Numbered from the stretch's first letter, positions 12,650 to 26,800 are shown. The stretch is 64,000 nucleotides of DNA from Melampsora larici-populina 98AG31 (GCF_000204055.1 NW_006768777.1:1395877-1459876), one strand, 5' to 3'. The notes: generated from the letters alone by a model not told the origin. Numbers and translations are program-made.

Positions 12650-15120
12650 GCATCTATGCAGTGCCACTGCATAATGCTTCATAAACATGGTTACACAGGA
12701 ACATCTACACAAATGTCTAAGTAGATGAATTCGACTGGATTTCTTCTGAAATTGAAGTCATAGAGGGTGAGGGCCTCTTCAAGGGACCTGGAGATTGAAG
12801 ATATCCTGAACCAGGCTAGGTTCAAGTAAACATTTTCAGGCTCAAGGGTACCACATATGTCTGTGGCTTTAATCAGGCTCAAGGCTTTTACTTTAAAGCA
12901 TTGGTATAGACGTATCTGACCCATCTTCCAGTGTCACAGGATCATCAGACATCTTGATGTAATCATAAATGCAGTAAGAACATTTGATAATGGTTGCCCT
13001 GGGAAGTTTGAAATTTCAAGGAATTGGTTTATTTTTCTGGTGATTTACTTACAAGTTCTGTGTAGAAGTTTGTGCAAGACCCAAAAAAAGGATGGTATGG
13101 GTGGTGCCAAATTTACATTTTATCTTGTAGAAGGTTATGTAACAAATCATTATACATGTTTCATAATTTACGTTTTTTGGATCCTGAGTAATAAGAGGTA
13201 CAGTAGCTAAAGGCTACTTGGTACTACAATCTCCCCTGCCAAAACTAGATTTGTTTTTGAGCTCAAGAATAGAAACTTCAATAGCAAGATTTCAAGGAGA
13301 TAATTACATGGGTAGAATCAGATGAGGGAGCTTAATCTTTCTATATCTTCTCAAGGTCATCTGAAGCATTTTTGATTTTTTTTCTATCTTGATGGTTAAC
13401 ATTTGGCAGAAATTTGGGACCAGACATAGGCTAGGAACCTGAAATCCCTGCTCAGGCACCTCAGTAGCTTCTGTTTTGAGTTCCTATGACCCTAGATAAG
13501 CTACCCTAGTGCCTTAGGTACACAGCCTGAAGGCCTCAAGTACCTACTCTATGGTGCTATTTGCCCATATGTAGTTAGTTTTTTTTCCTGAAAAAAGTCT
13601 CAACATTTGGGACCAGTCCCAGATCTGGTGGTGAGGGGTAGCACAGAATAGCCTTTAGCTACTAGATGATTTGAGGAAGGAACTGGAGATACACATTGGA
13701 ATTGATTATGCTTGTACTGACCAGGCATACAATTCACAAATCAGACCCACAATGTCAGACTTCCTGTCCTGCTAATATTAATAACCATTGAATCACTGGT
13801 TGAAATATGTTCAATAAGTAGTAAGATCTTCTTGAAGTAAAGTCCAGATGCTTTAGAATACTGGTCAAGATCTTGTTACCAAATGGAGGGGTTTTGATTA
13901 ATGAGCAATGGAGATCTGTCTGATGACTTCTTAAAAAGTGCCTGGGGTCAGTTGAACTACCAATGGAAAACATTCTGAAAACATTGGGATGCACTGGCCT
14001 GCCAGTGACCAGTGATTGGGGGCTGTGATATTCAGGGGGAACATGTGATGTAATGAGATTACTGTTGTATTTATAAAAAACCAAGCCGTCACTGCATCTT
14101 GATAATGTGATGCACAGGCTATTGAGCCATTGAATACCAACCCAAACCTCTCTTGGACCAGTTGCCTTTTTTCCTACTGAGCAACCAAATTTTGTCAATG
14201 TTTTTGGCGGAAAAACACTTACTGAAGGCCTGCATCATTCACAGGCCGTGCTGGGCAGCCCCTGGCAGCAAGATAAGGTAAACAAAGCCACACCCCTGAT
14301 GAACCCCCATTTGCCTGCTTTTTGGACCAGAATTGTTGCCACACTGACCAACAAAAGACAACCAGTCCCCCTGCTTACAGAAGGTCCAATGTGGGGCCGC
14401 CATTTATGACCGGCGCACACCAGTCAGGACCCATGCTTGGTGTAGATGATTGGTAAGGATCTGGATATAATGATCTCTCCAATAAGAAAAGCAGTCTGGC
14501 AGAAACAACACAAATAGAAAGCAGAAAAGCACATGCAACGAGAACAAAGGAAAGATACCAATTAGGCACAGTCAATGCAGAAAAGTTTACCACAAAGTGT
14601 GATTCCCTATTCTGGTTATACCTTTGTTCTCGACTTACGCACTTTTAGCGCTTTTCTATTTTCACATTGCTTTTCATTTCCCTTATCCTATTATATTCTT
14701 TTTCTCTATCTTACTTGTAAAACGGATCTTGCCAGATCCGTACCGACCATGTACCGCGCCTCCACATTATTAGGTTGTAAACCGAATCCTGTAATACCGG
14801 ATTCGGTCCTTTCTTTTCTTCCATCTAACTTGTATTATGGTGATCCCCGATCACCTTCTTGTTGTATCATCTCTCTTATATTTCCTTATTCATCTCTCTC
14901 GATATGATGCTCGACTATATAAACAGCTCGCATCATCATGGCAATACAAACCCCAAGTTACTTCCTGCTTACAATTCACACCCTATCATTGTGAGTAGAA
15001 TCACAAAAGCTCAAGCTTTTGTAGAATTGACTGTTATATACTCCAGCACTGTTTCACAGCTGGTTCAACACTCAAGGTCTTGTCGCGTGGTCAGCAAGCC
15101 CCTCCCCCTCATCAAAAAGC
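12650..15120. other. Gene-poor repeat-like stretch
   Basis: No supported gene. A 147-aa frame at 13755-14198 (minus) and a neighbouring overlapping minus frame could be remnants of a degraded element but match nothing I recognise. The interval 14575-15000 is pyrimidine-rich. Confidence 0.3.
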
Positions 15121-15127
15121 GACAACC

Positions 15128-15164
<37 letters not shown>

Positions 15165-15194
15165 GATTGATCTGTGTGATCCTAGAGGGAGAAA

Positions 15195-15225
<31 letters not shown>

Positions 15226-15232
15226 GGTTGTC
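15121..15232 (-). tRNA. tRNA-Ser(AGA) with intron
   Basis: Read on the minus strand, the gene has a 7-bp acceptor stem GACAACC/GGTTGTC. The D arm is TGGCCGAGCGGTTAAGGC. The anticodon stem is ATTGA/TCAAT and the loop begins CTAGAA, giving anticodon AGA. A class II variable arm (GGAG-TTT-CTCC) and a T arm with GGTTCAAATCC follow. An intron of about 24 nt (15172-15195) lies one base 3' of the anticodon, the canonical place for splicing-endonuclease introns. The type II variable arm and the anticodon agree on serine, so this should decode UCU/UCC. Confidence 0.93.
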
Positions 15233-16147
15233 CGTGCGTTTTCTCACGGTTCAAGGTATATGACTCTTCCCGTGTGCAAATGAGGATGCAACTGCTTTAT
15301 AGCCCTCCCTCTCTAGCCCACATGGGAAGTGCTGCAACATTAAGGATCTTCAAACCAACAGATGTCAATCGAAGTTGTACAAACAGCCAGAAAATCCTTC
15401 ACAAGGAGCTCAAAATTGGCCTGCATTTTCATCTCAAAAAAACTAGTGAAGGAGATCAGGCTTCATCGTGTAAAGAGTCTCAGAAGTAAGTTGTTCTTCT
15501 TCTGCTGTCAAATTTGGAGCATTGGGCATCTGGGGGCTTGGATTACACTGTGAGAGATACCTTAAAACAGGATCAGAAGTGTCGAGTGGTAGTACGATTG
15601 AGGGAAGAAGTGGTTTGTCGATCAAGATGTGTGTACGGATATAGCTCTCATTCCGTCAACCTATATTGCGTTAAGATGAGATCCTCGAGAAAATGGTGTC
15701 TGTTCCTTACATAGATATTGGATTTGATGGTGGAGCATTCATCCTTGATTCTCAATGAATTTGAAGGAGAATGAGGTAGGGTCCAGGAACATTTGACGTG
15801 TTGCGATTTGATGTCCGGTCACAGAGCTGGCTTGATGGACGATTTGAAGTCGCATCACGACCGTCGCTCGAGGCCGCAGCTCACCCGACCGACCAGAAAT
15901 GACCAAAATTTGACAGGCCGATCAAATTTACAGCATCCAGATTCCAAATCACATTCCACGATCGATCCATTCTTGCCAAAATTGAAAGAGGGCCGAGTAT
16001 GCTCTATGAAAGATAGTTTGAAACAGGCAAGTCTTTTCTTTCCAGCTTCACTGTGATATCATCAACTTCTTACCAAAGGCTATTTTTTCCAGCGGTTAAC
16101 TTCAACAATCCCCACAACGCGTGGAGACTTCTGACTCTGGTGTCAGC
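15233..16147. other. Intergenic stretch between tRNA-Ser and GPI2
   Basis: No coding region is supported; short frames here have no recognisable features. The last 100 bases before 16148 are presumably the GPI2 leader. Confidence 0.35.
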
Positions 16148-17638
16148 ATGGGTATGGCTGAGGAAGGTGTCCTTGAAAGCAACGCGGAGGGTCCTATAGC
16201 TGACTTGACCGCCCACCAGTGTACGTTTTCCTTCTCTTATTCAATGTTATAATCATCTCCCCCTCCTTACACGCGGCCTTGCTAAAGCTGTAAACTTGCG
16301 ATTACAGATGACAAAATCCGGGCTCAGCGATTCGATTTATCGGTTGACAATGCTAATCATGATGATAACGCTACATCGGCTTCGCCGCCACCTTTTAGAC
16401 GAGTGCTTTGGTTGAAACAACCCTATCGAGATAACTACCAATCACGATCCCTCATCAATCACTTACATTCGAACAAATCATCAATTAGATCTCATCATCA
16501 ATACTCGACTTTAGTATTATCATCTTTACCGCTTTCGTCTCATTTATCATCTATCACCATTTTTATTGGTCTCTTCTTGCACCTTCAAAACCACCAGATT
16601 GATCCTCAGGTTAGATTCATCATTGCTGTCAACGTGCTCTAAAAGGTCGTACTAATCAGTACCTGAGCACATGCCATATCTTTACACCCTAGCTTCTCAT
16701 TTGGGTCAATCTATCTATAGGATTCTTTGGCTACATTGTTTACGAAAGAGCTAAACCAGGTCGAGAGCTTAACCGTACGCTAACTTACTCTGGCATTACA
16801 CGTTTCCTGAACTCATACAGTATTATACCCTACCTCGGGTGATTTTTTCGATAGGTATACACACTCTGCGATCAACCGTAATTCTCATAATTCTCATATT
16901 GCTACTTTCTCCTGTTCTCAAAACCTTGACTCTTTCCACTTCTTCAGATTCAATTTATGCTTTAACCACCCTTCTGATATCGATCAATATCCTATTAGCT
17001 GATTATCCTTATCAGATTACAAATCCTAATGTAGACATCAGGTGAGTCCCCCTGTAGTCTTATTCAACCTCATATCCTATCGTACTTAACAAGTTATTAT
17101 CCATTTTAGCTTTGTTTCCGCTTTATCACTCAATGCGGCCATCTTTGCATCTGTCTTATTAGGATCAAGATTAGATTCTAATGCAGGCGTTTTCAGTCTG
17201 ACGATCTTTGCTTTACAATGGTTTGCTCTCTTTCCTATCATGCGTCGTGATATGATCGTCAGTAATTTTCTTCAAACTGGAGGACCAGCAGTCAACGGAA
17301 TAGCATCCTGATTCTGATAAATGAATTCCATTTCCAATAGCGAAAGCATCCGAACTCAGACCTTAGACCAATCGTGTTAAACGTATCGCTTGGGTTCATT
17401 GCTGCTTCAGTCATCGCTCCCATTTCTGGCCTTGCTCTAGCTCTTTACACTTTGATTGTTCCGATAGGTACTTGCTTAGTTTTACCTGCAATATACTCTT
17501 TTGTACAACGATATAAGAAGTATGTCCTCTCAGTCTCTTTCAAGATATTCAAAAATGGTTTTGCTGATGTGATTTTCATGTTTCATTCTTAGGGACTTGA
17601 GGGGGCCTTGGGATTGCGCTATTCCTAGAATCTCTTGA
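16148..17638 (+). CDS. GPI2: GPI-GlcNAc transferase subunit Gpi2/PIG-C
   Basis: Seven exons are read: 16148-16220, 16308-16609, 16693-16774, 16855-17041, 17110-17257, 17341-17519 and 17593-17638, giving 338 aa with all phases closing. The first membrane-proximal motif is VLWLKQPYRDNY, the family hallmark. A conserved helix contains LSPVLKTLT, and further motifs are LSLNAAIFASVLLGSRL and ALQWFALFP. The C-terminus is LRGPWD followed by a short tail. A TACTAAT branch point lies in intron 2. Gpi2 is a multi-span ER-membrane subunit of the complex that transfers GlcNAc to phosphatidylinositol, the first step of GPI-anchor synthesis. The least certain junctions are the third intron (acceptor 16854) and the donor at 17258; both were chosen to keep frame and family alignment. 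Confidence 0.9.
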
Positions 17639-18488
17639 GAACTTTTTTGAGTCTCTTAGGGTACTCAAATTATGATGTACATTTTCACGATCATGCCTGC
17701 GCCTGCTCTGTACCACCTGGCTCACTGAACTAGACCAGGTAGTAGTACTTTCAACAAGGTGGAGCCACCAGATTTGTAGGACCTCCATAAATCATACAAG
17801 CAAAAGGAGACTTATTTGATCACTTTCCGCAACTGTCTCTTCTGTATTAAAAACATGTCTTTAGCATATATCAAAATGGAATCATCATGAGCGGATTAAA
17901 CTATCATTAGAACATCTTGTAAGAATTATTGAAATGATGATGAAACTTCAGTCAAGGAATCCATATGTTCAAACAAAATTTATTTCTCAACGGGCTGTGA
18001 CATTCTGAAAATCTTATGCTCTGCATATCAAAGTCATAACACAGACACTTTTCAATTATAAAATCCGAAAAAAGCATGGAACAAAACAAAAATCTTAAAT
18101 TCAAGCAACTTCAACTTGCCAAGCAAGTTACATCCAATTCCATTTTCTCAAACACCCTCGAGAAAGTATCATCATATAGAAATAATTATGCTGATACAAG
18201 TTGTTTCAAGTCATCAGATGTTTTAAAATGGGCATGTGTTGAAATCAAAGTGGCAAGAGTGACTTGGTATGTATTTGATGCGTGAGATTAGGTAGTAGGA
18301 TATTAAGATTGTGTATGCTTATACATAGAGTCAAGTGACATTAAGCTTGATGATCGATCGAAGTCAACAACACCAACCAACCAACTAGCCAACCAATACC
18401 ACCAAATGAAATCAACTTACTAAAACTACTTCAACATCCTCAACACTATTCAAGAAACCATCATCAGTATCATCATCAACACAACACT
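17639..18488. other. Intergenic stretch between GPI2 and SEC27
   Basis: AT-rich, no supported gene. The final 120 bases, with ACCAACCAACCAA-type and CATCAT stretches, look like the SEC27 promoter and leader. Confidence 0.4.
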
Positions 18489-21400
18489 ATGCTCTTAGAA
18501 GTTCATCGAAAACTATTGGCTCGATCAGGTAACAATCAAATTAATGCCTTTTGAGTCTCATCTTACCACTAACTTTCATCGTCATCGAACAACAGAACGT
18601 GTAAAGACTGTCGACTTTCATCCAACCGAACCATGGCTTTTATCTGGGCTTTACTCTGGGAAAGTTTTGGTTTGGCATACTGAAACTGGTGTAAGCCCAA
18701 GATGATCGAGAGAAGATGCATACATGAGCTTTTCTGACAACTTGCTGAACTCATCCAACTCTCTTACAAATAGGCATTACTCAAATCTTTCACTCCTACT
18801 GAAGTGCCAGTTCGTTGCGCCAAATTTATTGCTCGCAAAAATTGGTTTGTGTGTGGTTCAGGTCCGTATCTTGGTTCTCATCGAGCTTCGTTCTGTGTGG
18901 GTATAGATGATTTCCTGAAGAACAAAACTAAGCAATAAACTGGTTTGTACAGATGATTTCCATCTCCGAGTCTTTAACTACAATACCTCAGAGCGTGTTT
19001 CTGGATTCGAAGCACATCCTGATTACATTCGGTACGGTGGAACAAATCAAAATGCTTGACCAGGACTCAGACTGATTATCGATTTTCATAGATGTCTGGC
19101 AGTACATCCCACTCAACCTTTTGTACTCACGGGGAGTGATGATATGACCATCAAACTTTGGGATTGGGAGAAATCATGGAAATGTATTCAGGTTAGCAAG
19201 CAACTCAACTTGAATGTCGATCACCTTCTCTTTTGAGATTGATATTGATGTATATATTGTCTCCAAAAGGTCTTCGAAGGTCACGCACATTATATCATGA
19301 ACTTGGCGTTTAACCCTAAAGACTCCAATACATTTGCTTCTTCGTGTCTTGATCGAACGGTCAAGGTTTGGTCTCTCGGATCCCAAACTGCAAACTTCAC
19401 TCTTGATGCACACGAGAAGGGTGTGAATTATGTGGAGTATTATCATGGCGGTGATAAGCCTTATATGGTCACCACTGGTGATGATCGGTGGGTGATCTTG
19501 TTTACCAATATCACCTAATCGACCTTCGCTGCTTGTCTTCAAACCTAAGAATTCGAACTAACTCACTTGCTTGTCTCCTTTGCAACAGTCTAATCAAGAT
19601 CTGGGATTATCACTCCAAGTCATGTATCCAGACACTCGAAGGTCATCAATCTAACGTATCCTACGCAATCTTTCATCCCTCATTGCCCATCATCATCTCC
19701 GGCTCAGAGGATGGAACAGTCAAGATATGGCACGCCTCGACTTATCGACTTGAGAACACACTTAATTATGGACTCGAACGAGCTTGGTGTGTGACTTATC
19801 ATTCTAAGAAAGGTAATGACCTTGGTCTTGGTTTCGATGAAGGTTCAGTAGTGATCAAACTGGGTCGAGAGGAACCTAGTGTCAGTATGGATGTGGCTGG
19901 TAAAGTAGTCTTTACGAGGAATGCAGAGGTTCTTACGGCTAACGTTGCAGCGAACCAAGGTCAGTTTGATTCTAACATTCCCCAATCTATCACATCTTTT
20001 GAACCAGTTGTCTCATGTCTGCCCTTAAACTCACACATGCACTCACATTCACTGTCTAATCATAGACAACGAAATTCCTGATGGACAGAAGTTGAACATC
20101 GCCGTCCGTGAACTTGGGAACACCGAAGTATTCGCACAAAGTCTTCAACATTCACCCAATGGCCGATTCGTGACCGTCTGTGGCGATGGCGAGTTTATTA
20201 TCTATACAGCGCTAGCATGGCGAAACAAAGCCTTTGGAACTGGAGTAGGATTTGCTTGGGCAGCCGACTCAAATACATACGCGGTTCGAGAATCGAGTTT
20301 TAAGATCAAAATTTTCAAAAACTTCAAAGAGAGACCAGGACACGTGAAGATCAATTATTCAACTGAATTAATTTTTGGTGGTGCATTATTCTGTACTAAA
20401 GGATCAGGATTTGTTTGCTTTTATGATTGGGAAACTGGAATGTTAGTAAGAAGGATGGAAGTTGAAGCTAGAGATGTTTATTGGTCGAATTCCGGAAACT
20501 TTGTAGCGATCGCTGGAGAAGAATCGGTTTATATTTTGAGATTCAACAGAGATGCTTATAGTACATTTTTAGAAGAAGGAGGTGAAGTAGGAGATGAAGG
20601 GGTTGAAGAAGCTTTTGAATTATTACACGAGTTGACGGAAGTGGTCAGGACGGGTAAATGGGTTGGAGATTGTTTGGTTTATACTAATGGGTCGAATCGA
20701 TTGAATTACGTAGTAGGAGGACAAACTCATACGATTAGTCACTTCGATCAACCTATGTTTCTATTAGGTTACCTTCCAAGTCACAATCGAGTCTATCTTT
20801 GTGATAAAGAGTGCGCAATTTATTCATTCGGATTAGCAGTATCGGTGATTGAATATCAAATTGCGATTTTACATGGAGATTTGGAATCAGCTTCGAACTT
20901 GTTAGAGTCAGTACCTATGGATCAAAGGAATCGGATTGGAAGATTCTTAGAATCTCAAGATTTGAAACAATTAGCTATGGAAGTTTCAAATGACCCAGAT
21001 CATAAATTTGAATTGGCCATTCAATTAGGTAATTTAGAGTATGCATTAGAATTAGTTAAAGATTCAAAAGATTCGGGTGCTCAACCTAAATGGAGGACGA
21101 TTGGTGAAAAGGCTTTGAATGATTGGAACGTGACACTTGCAGAAGAATGTTTTGATCATGGAGATGATCTTAGTGGGCTTTTATTGATTTATTGTTCAAG
21201 TGGTGATAGGAATGGATTGAAAAAATTAGCCGAACGAGCAGGTTGAGTACTTTTTCTATTGATTTAATGGATATGAGATATTAAATGATTGACTGATTGA
21301 TTAATTTTCTTATGGATTGAAACAGAAAAAAGTGGAGCGAACAATATAAGTTTTGCATGTCAATTTCAATTAGGAGAAACCGAAAAATGTATAGAAACAT

Positions 21401-21807
21401 TATTAAAAACAGGTAGAGAATCAGAAGCAGGATTGTTTGCAAGAACATATTGTCCTAAATTGATACCTAAGGTGATTAAAGAATGGAAAAAATCATTAGA
21501 GATTAAAGGGAAAAATAAATTAGCTGAAAGTTTGGGTGATCCTGAAATTAACCCAGAAGGGTTTGAAGAAGGTTGGCCAGTTGATGAGATTGAATTGGTT
21601 GATGGTAAGTTTTATGACTTGTGTTTTTTAACGATTAGGATGGGGGCTGATTGTGTGTTTGGATTTGGATTTGTGTAAGGGATGGAAAAGGTGAAGTTAG
21701 ATGAACCAAACAAAGAAGAAGAAGAGGCGGAGGAGGAAGAAAAGGAAGAGGTGATTGAAACGACAGGAGTCGCAATAGCTGATGATGATGATGATGATGA
21801 AGAATAA
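18489..21807 (+). CDS. SEC27: Coatomer beta' subunit (COPI, Sec27/COPB2)
   Basis: Ten exons are read: 18489-18528, 18596-18690, 18774-18861, 18953-19031, 19092-19191, 19270-19487, 19589-19959, 20066-21241, 21326-21604 and 21680-21807, giving 857 aa, close to the roughly 890 aa of yeast Sec27. The start [17 protein letters not shown] matches the family opening. The first 300 residues are a WD40 propeller (for example [32 protein letters not shown] and [13 protein letters not shown]). A second propeller (coatomer WD-associated region) follows, then an alpha-solenoid with motifs such as [11 protein letters not shown] and [14 protein letters not shown]. The tail is acidic (Glu-rich, ending in an Asp run). 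The protein is part of the COPI coat for Golgi-to-ER transport and binds dilysine signals through its propeller. All introns are small and in phase. Confidence 0.96.
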
Positions 21808-22448
21808 AGGAATCTAATGTCTTTGTTTTCTTTCTCCTAGTTTCTTTTTCTTTCTTTTCCATTTGCGATTTGTTTTTTATGTTTAAGAATTGAGGTGAAC
21901 TAGCATCAGGATGATTTTTTAGTAAACAAAAAAAAAGAAACTTGATCAATTTGATTGACAAACTAGATTTGAACTCTTTAGTACATAAATATGGTACTCA
22001 TAATGCCATGGCCTCTTGTCAAGGCTGAAAAGTTCTACATTATTGACTGTTTATACATTGGATGGTGGATCCCGCTGTTTATCGCCGTATTAACAAAAAC
22101 CACATGCATGGCTTTTTTAAGGGTATGACCTGAGGTACTCGACCGTACACAACATGATTAATGTGTTATTGTTCATCAAGAGTTTTATGTCTTTCTTTCT
22201 TGGATTCATTTGCTTGAATATGAGTTTGCAGCTGTTTGCAGCTCACAGTCTTGATGGGGATCAGGACCCGTGCTATGTCGGGTCGGATCAATTTAATACA
22301 CTCGGGTGATCTTATCTTGTGGTACACCAGGGTACACCCCCTTCATCAAGCGTATCGAGTCCATATATTCACATCGAACCCTTGGATAGATTTCTAAAAA
22401 TTCATTGGACTCTTCTCTTAACTTTCATCCTGAGATAATCAAAGTCTG
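21808..22448. other. Intergenic stretch between SEC27 and PNC1
   Basis: No supported gene. The His-rich minus frame at 21635-21961 is the shadow of the SEC27 acidic tail. Confidence 0.4.
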
Positions 22449-23593
22449 ATGAAGAAGATGCAGAAACTCAATCCGGAGATAACAGCTTTAGTCTTAGTTG
22501 ATATTCAGAATGATTTTTTACCCCCTTCAGGTTCATTGGCCATACCAAACGGAGATGCGATCTTACCGGTTGTTCATCAAGTTTTGGAACTCGACTGGGC
22601 TTTGATCATCGCCAGTCAGGTTGGCCATTTTTCTTTCTCAGAGAGACAAATTGAATCGAGCGCCTTCCAAGCTTTTGCAAATCTTGATTCAAAAGTTCAG
22701 ATGTATCATATTATATATTTTTTGTTAACCTAATTGGTGTTGCTTATCGTCGCTGAAACAAAAAAACTGATCGAATATATTGCGTTTTGAAAAATCTTGA
22801 TTTGTTCATCAGGATTACCATCCACCTGATCATATTTCATTTGCGTCAAATCATCAACAAGAAGCAGAATGTCCACCAAAAATTGATCCTAACTCTGGAA
22901 TTGCTCTATGGCCAGATCATTGTGTTGGTTGATATTACAATTTCTCAATCGTACCTTTTTTGATTCCTTGATATTCTACTTTTGAAATCAAAACAAAAGG
23001 TTCAAGGTACTATAGGTTGTGAAATTGAAAATGGAATTAAGAAATTGCTTTCTCAACGTGATCAATTGGTTCAGTTTGTGAAAAAGGTTAGCTTAATAAT
23101 ATTTTGCTCTTCAACTATTTCTACTTTATGTACAGCTTTTTTCCTCTCTCCTCTTATCTTGAAATGATTTCTCTGATTAAATTTGAAATACGTATCTATA
23201 GGGTCAAGATCCTCAAAAAGAAGAATATTCAGCCTTTGACTCATCAGGAACGATGGATAAGCTCCTCAAGTCTCGAAACATATCCACACTGGTTTGCATG
23301 GGTTAGTTTTCACAACTCACATGCCTAAATATGATCTTGTACTATTTTTTTTGCTATCTCTTATGGATTCTAACAATTTACAAATAAAAATAGGTTTAGC
23401 AGCAGATTATTGTCTTGTCGCCACCGCTCGCTCTGCACTTACTTCTGGCTACGAAGTTTATTGGCTCAGCTCAGGTACACAAGCAGTTGGAGGCCAAGAA
23501 GTTCAATGCAAGATAGAAGCCGAATTAATCAACGAATTCCCAGAAAGTTATAAAGTGATCAACCTTGAAGAACTTCAGTCATACTTCCAATAA
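22449..23593 (+). CDS. PNC1: Nicotinamidase
   Basis: Five exons are read: 22449-22619, 22813-22923, 23000-23086, 23202-23301 and 23394-23593, giving 222 aa, near yeast Pnc1 (216 aa). Isochorismatase-fold motifs are intact: LVDIQNDFLPPSGSL carries the catalytic Asp, SQDYHPPDHISF the Asp-His-His metal ligands, FVKKG the catalytic Lys, and GLAADYCLVATA the nucleophilic Cys. The enzyme deamidates nicotinamide to nicotinate in NAD salvage and thereby relieves nicotinamide inhibition of sirtuins. A transposon begins only about 190 bp after the stop codon, so the 3' flank may carry transposon-derived sequence. The donor at 22924 (GTTGGT) is atypical but preserves the DHCVQGT motif. Confidence 0.94.
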
Positions 23594-23858
23594 ACAATAT
23601 TTCTCATGACTCAATGGCTCCTCTATTCAACCGTAACTCTAATATGTAGAGAAGATGCTGAGTAGTGCTGAGTCTATTCCTGTCTAGTCTACCCGTCGGC
23701 ATCTTTTTTATATAACGCAATCGATTCATACTATTCAAATGATTTGTTTCAATGAAAATCAATTTAAAATGGGAGTCGGCTAAAGGCTTGGAGACCCCCG
23801 AGAGTCGGGTAATCCGGCCGGTTCGGGGGTCGGATGAGGATCAGGATTACGCGATGGT

Positions 23859-23865
23859 ACACCGG
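23859..23865. repeat. Left target-site copy (ACACCGG) of nested hAT
   Basis: ACACCGG directly precedes the terminal CAACCCCTGAC of the nested element and recurs at 28158-28164 directly after its other end. Seven bases match exactly. hAT elements normally duplicate 8 bp, so one base may have mutated. Confidence 0.8.
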
Positions 23866-26800
23866 CAACCCCTGACGCGCAGCGCAGTTTACTGCGCGAA
23901 AATTGCGCCTGCGCTGGTGTCCGCGCACCGCACTTTTGCACATTTCCCACTGCGCTGTCACGCACCCCAGGGGCCTTTGCGTTTTTATACCACTGCGCAT
24001 TGGCGCAGTGCAGCCCGGTGCATTCTGCGCAGTGTGCGCAGTTTGCGCACTTTTCAAGGCCCGTTTTTGGTCGGAGCTTCCGCCACTGTGAGCCACCATC
24101 AAAAGTACTGAAGAGCCCCTTGCGTAACAATCTAGACTCGATTGATCTTCGATCCTCACGTCATTGGAACTTCTCGACCAACTTATCAATGGATTTCCGA
24201 ATATGGATGCCTAATGGCGCGTGGCAGGACCCACCTGAGCTGGATCTTTCAGTTTCACAGTCACCCTCATTCCTGGACTTACTTGCACTAGCCATCGGTT
24301 CGACAACTCCTGATTCTCGATCTGATCTATATGATTCATATATCTCAGACTCTAGATTATTATTCACACCGGTCGATTCATCCTATACTTCCGCTTGTCT
24401 ATCAATTATTTTGATCCCACTTCAAGTCTCGTTTACATCGATCACATTCAGAATCACGTTATACACTTTTTCTTATCATTGTCACTCCTCATACTTCTCT
24501 TACAACTCGTACAAGCTACATTTCACTATGGCGAAATCATCTTCTAAGAAATCTCAATCTAGTAGTATCAAGTCCACTCGCAAGTCATCAATGTTGTCGT
24601 CAACCACCAAGGTGAAATCCAAGCCTCATCAACCTACAACTGTGATCATTGATGACGAGGATGAAGATGATGACGCCGACAAAAACAATCCTACTTATGA
24701 GACGGAAGATGAAGATGACGAAAACAAAAACGAAATTGACAAAGAAAACCATGATAACTCGTTCAATAGCACTAAATCTCTGGTTGATGGAAAGCGCAAC
24801 AGGAAAGCTGAAGAGAAGTCTACCGCCAGTAAGAAAAAGAAATCGGTGGCACCAACAAAGAGCAAGAAAGGGGTAAATTGTTTCCATCTATCCCTTCTCA
24901 CCTTTATGTTTGATTGTTGACTTTTAATTCCTCGCACAGAATTACAAACTTCCAAAGAATGTCGACCCAGATCAAGATTCAGATATCGAGGAGATGCCTG
25001 GACCTGATTCAACTGGGTCTCCTGTCGAGGTTTATGATCATATAAGCCTCTACTTCGAGTCCGAGCTTTTTTGGCGAGAAGATAAACAGGTATGCTTTCT
25101 ATTTTTGTTTCATTAGAAACAAAACTGATTCCATTCCTACCTACCCACAGCAACCCGGCGAGAAACCGATGTACAGAAGATGCTTGTTCTGTCCCAAGTC
25201 GTACAGGATTGGCGAACGGAGCAATTGGAACCTAACAGGCCATCGCGACGGTGACGCTGGTCGGGCACAATGCGCTGGACGAGACAATGCCATTGCTGCT
25301 GGTGCTAACTTGCCTTTGCCTTGGAAGGCTCGGCAAGCTGCAAAGGTGGCTGCACAAGAAGCTGAAAAGCATAAGCACGAGAAATCCTCACTTCAAGATT
25401 TCTTAAACTTACCCAAGTTCTCAGTTGGTCTTTTGAATATGATACTCGTCCTGTGGCTCCTTCAAAACTGCATCCCGTGGCTTCGTATGGAAGACCCATA
25501 CCTTCAAGCAGCATTTGCCCTTTGCAACCCCAACGCGACTCTCTGGTCGGCATCATGGTCTGCTCGGTGAGCAATGGAATACTTTGAGGAATTCCGTGGG
25601 AACCTCGTTCAAACTCTCAAGGTTTTGTTTCTTTTCTTTTTCTTTCAAAATTTATTTAGATCCCTCTTGCTAACACACCGATCTCTTCTGCCATAGGGTC
25701 TTGACTCCAAAATTTGTGTCATACACGATGTATGGACTACAAAAGGAGGCAAGCGGGCTTTCATCGGTGTAGCCGTTTCTTACATCGATGAAAACTGGGA
25801 GTTTCACGTCACACACCTGACGTTGAAGCTCATAGCATGGAATCATTATGGATCATTGCTGGCTCGACCAGTTGGCAAGTTTCTTATTCGACACGGTCTT
25901 CATAAAAAGATAAGTCTTCTGTCTTTTTATTTCATCTCTTCTATTATTCCTTTTATGTTTTGAATTCGGTTTTGTTTCTCTCTTTTTATCCATAGAGCTG
26001 ACATGAGTTTTTCCTGATGACACATGCTTGCTCAGACAACCGACTCAGGATCCAGCAACCCAGTCTTGGCGAAGGAGCTGGAATCAATGTTCATGGACTG
26101 CGACGATCCGATATTTTGGAACTCGTCTCGCAATCAGATCCGATGTTATTGTCACAAGTTGGCATTGACAGTCAAGGCCGGACTTGAGACGATTGGACTC
26201 GGTGATCAAGGCCGAACCAAACCTACAATCCCCTCTGGCAAACGACTTAGGTTACTCCTTCCTGACGACCATATCCCTTCACCCAAAATTGTCATGGCCG
26301 ACGGTAATGTAGTTGATGAGGATGGTGAGTTAGCTGATTGCAATAGTGATCGGGAACAGGAATCAACCCTAGAAGCAGGTGAAGACGTCAAGGCAAGCAA
26401 TGCCTCAGGGGATGAAGAGCAAGCATCCGACTACAAGGAACAGAATCCTGATGCTTCTCTCTTACCTCGAGCTGTAACCAAGGTAATGTCTCCTCTTCCT
26501 TTCATGATTCTAAAACAAGTGACTGATCAATTCTCTTTAAAGGTACGACGCATCAACAAATTGATAACTTCGAGTGCACCACGCCTCAATCACTTCAAAG
26601 CTTGTGCGACTCAGCTGGGATTCTCGGGTGGTGGGCTAATTGCTGCCCATGGTCAGAGGTGGAATATATGGTTTGATGCTCAAACTCGCTTGTGCAAAGC
26701 TAAATCAGTAAGTAGTCACATATATCATTGTATTATCGTTTCTTGGTTCTTGTTTCTAATAATTTTTCTTTTGTTTTGTGTGTAGGTAATTAATCACATG

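Noticed and set aside
13755..14593. Minus-strand ORFs as a membrane or secreted protein
   Set aside because: Overlapping frames with no recognisable family and no consistent splice structure; more likely decayed repeat.
24000..24527. Use of the full open frame from 24000 as the transposase N-terminus
   Set aside because: This part lies in the GC-rich subterminal repeat zone and its translation is low-complexity; the ATG at 24528 fits better.
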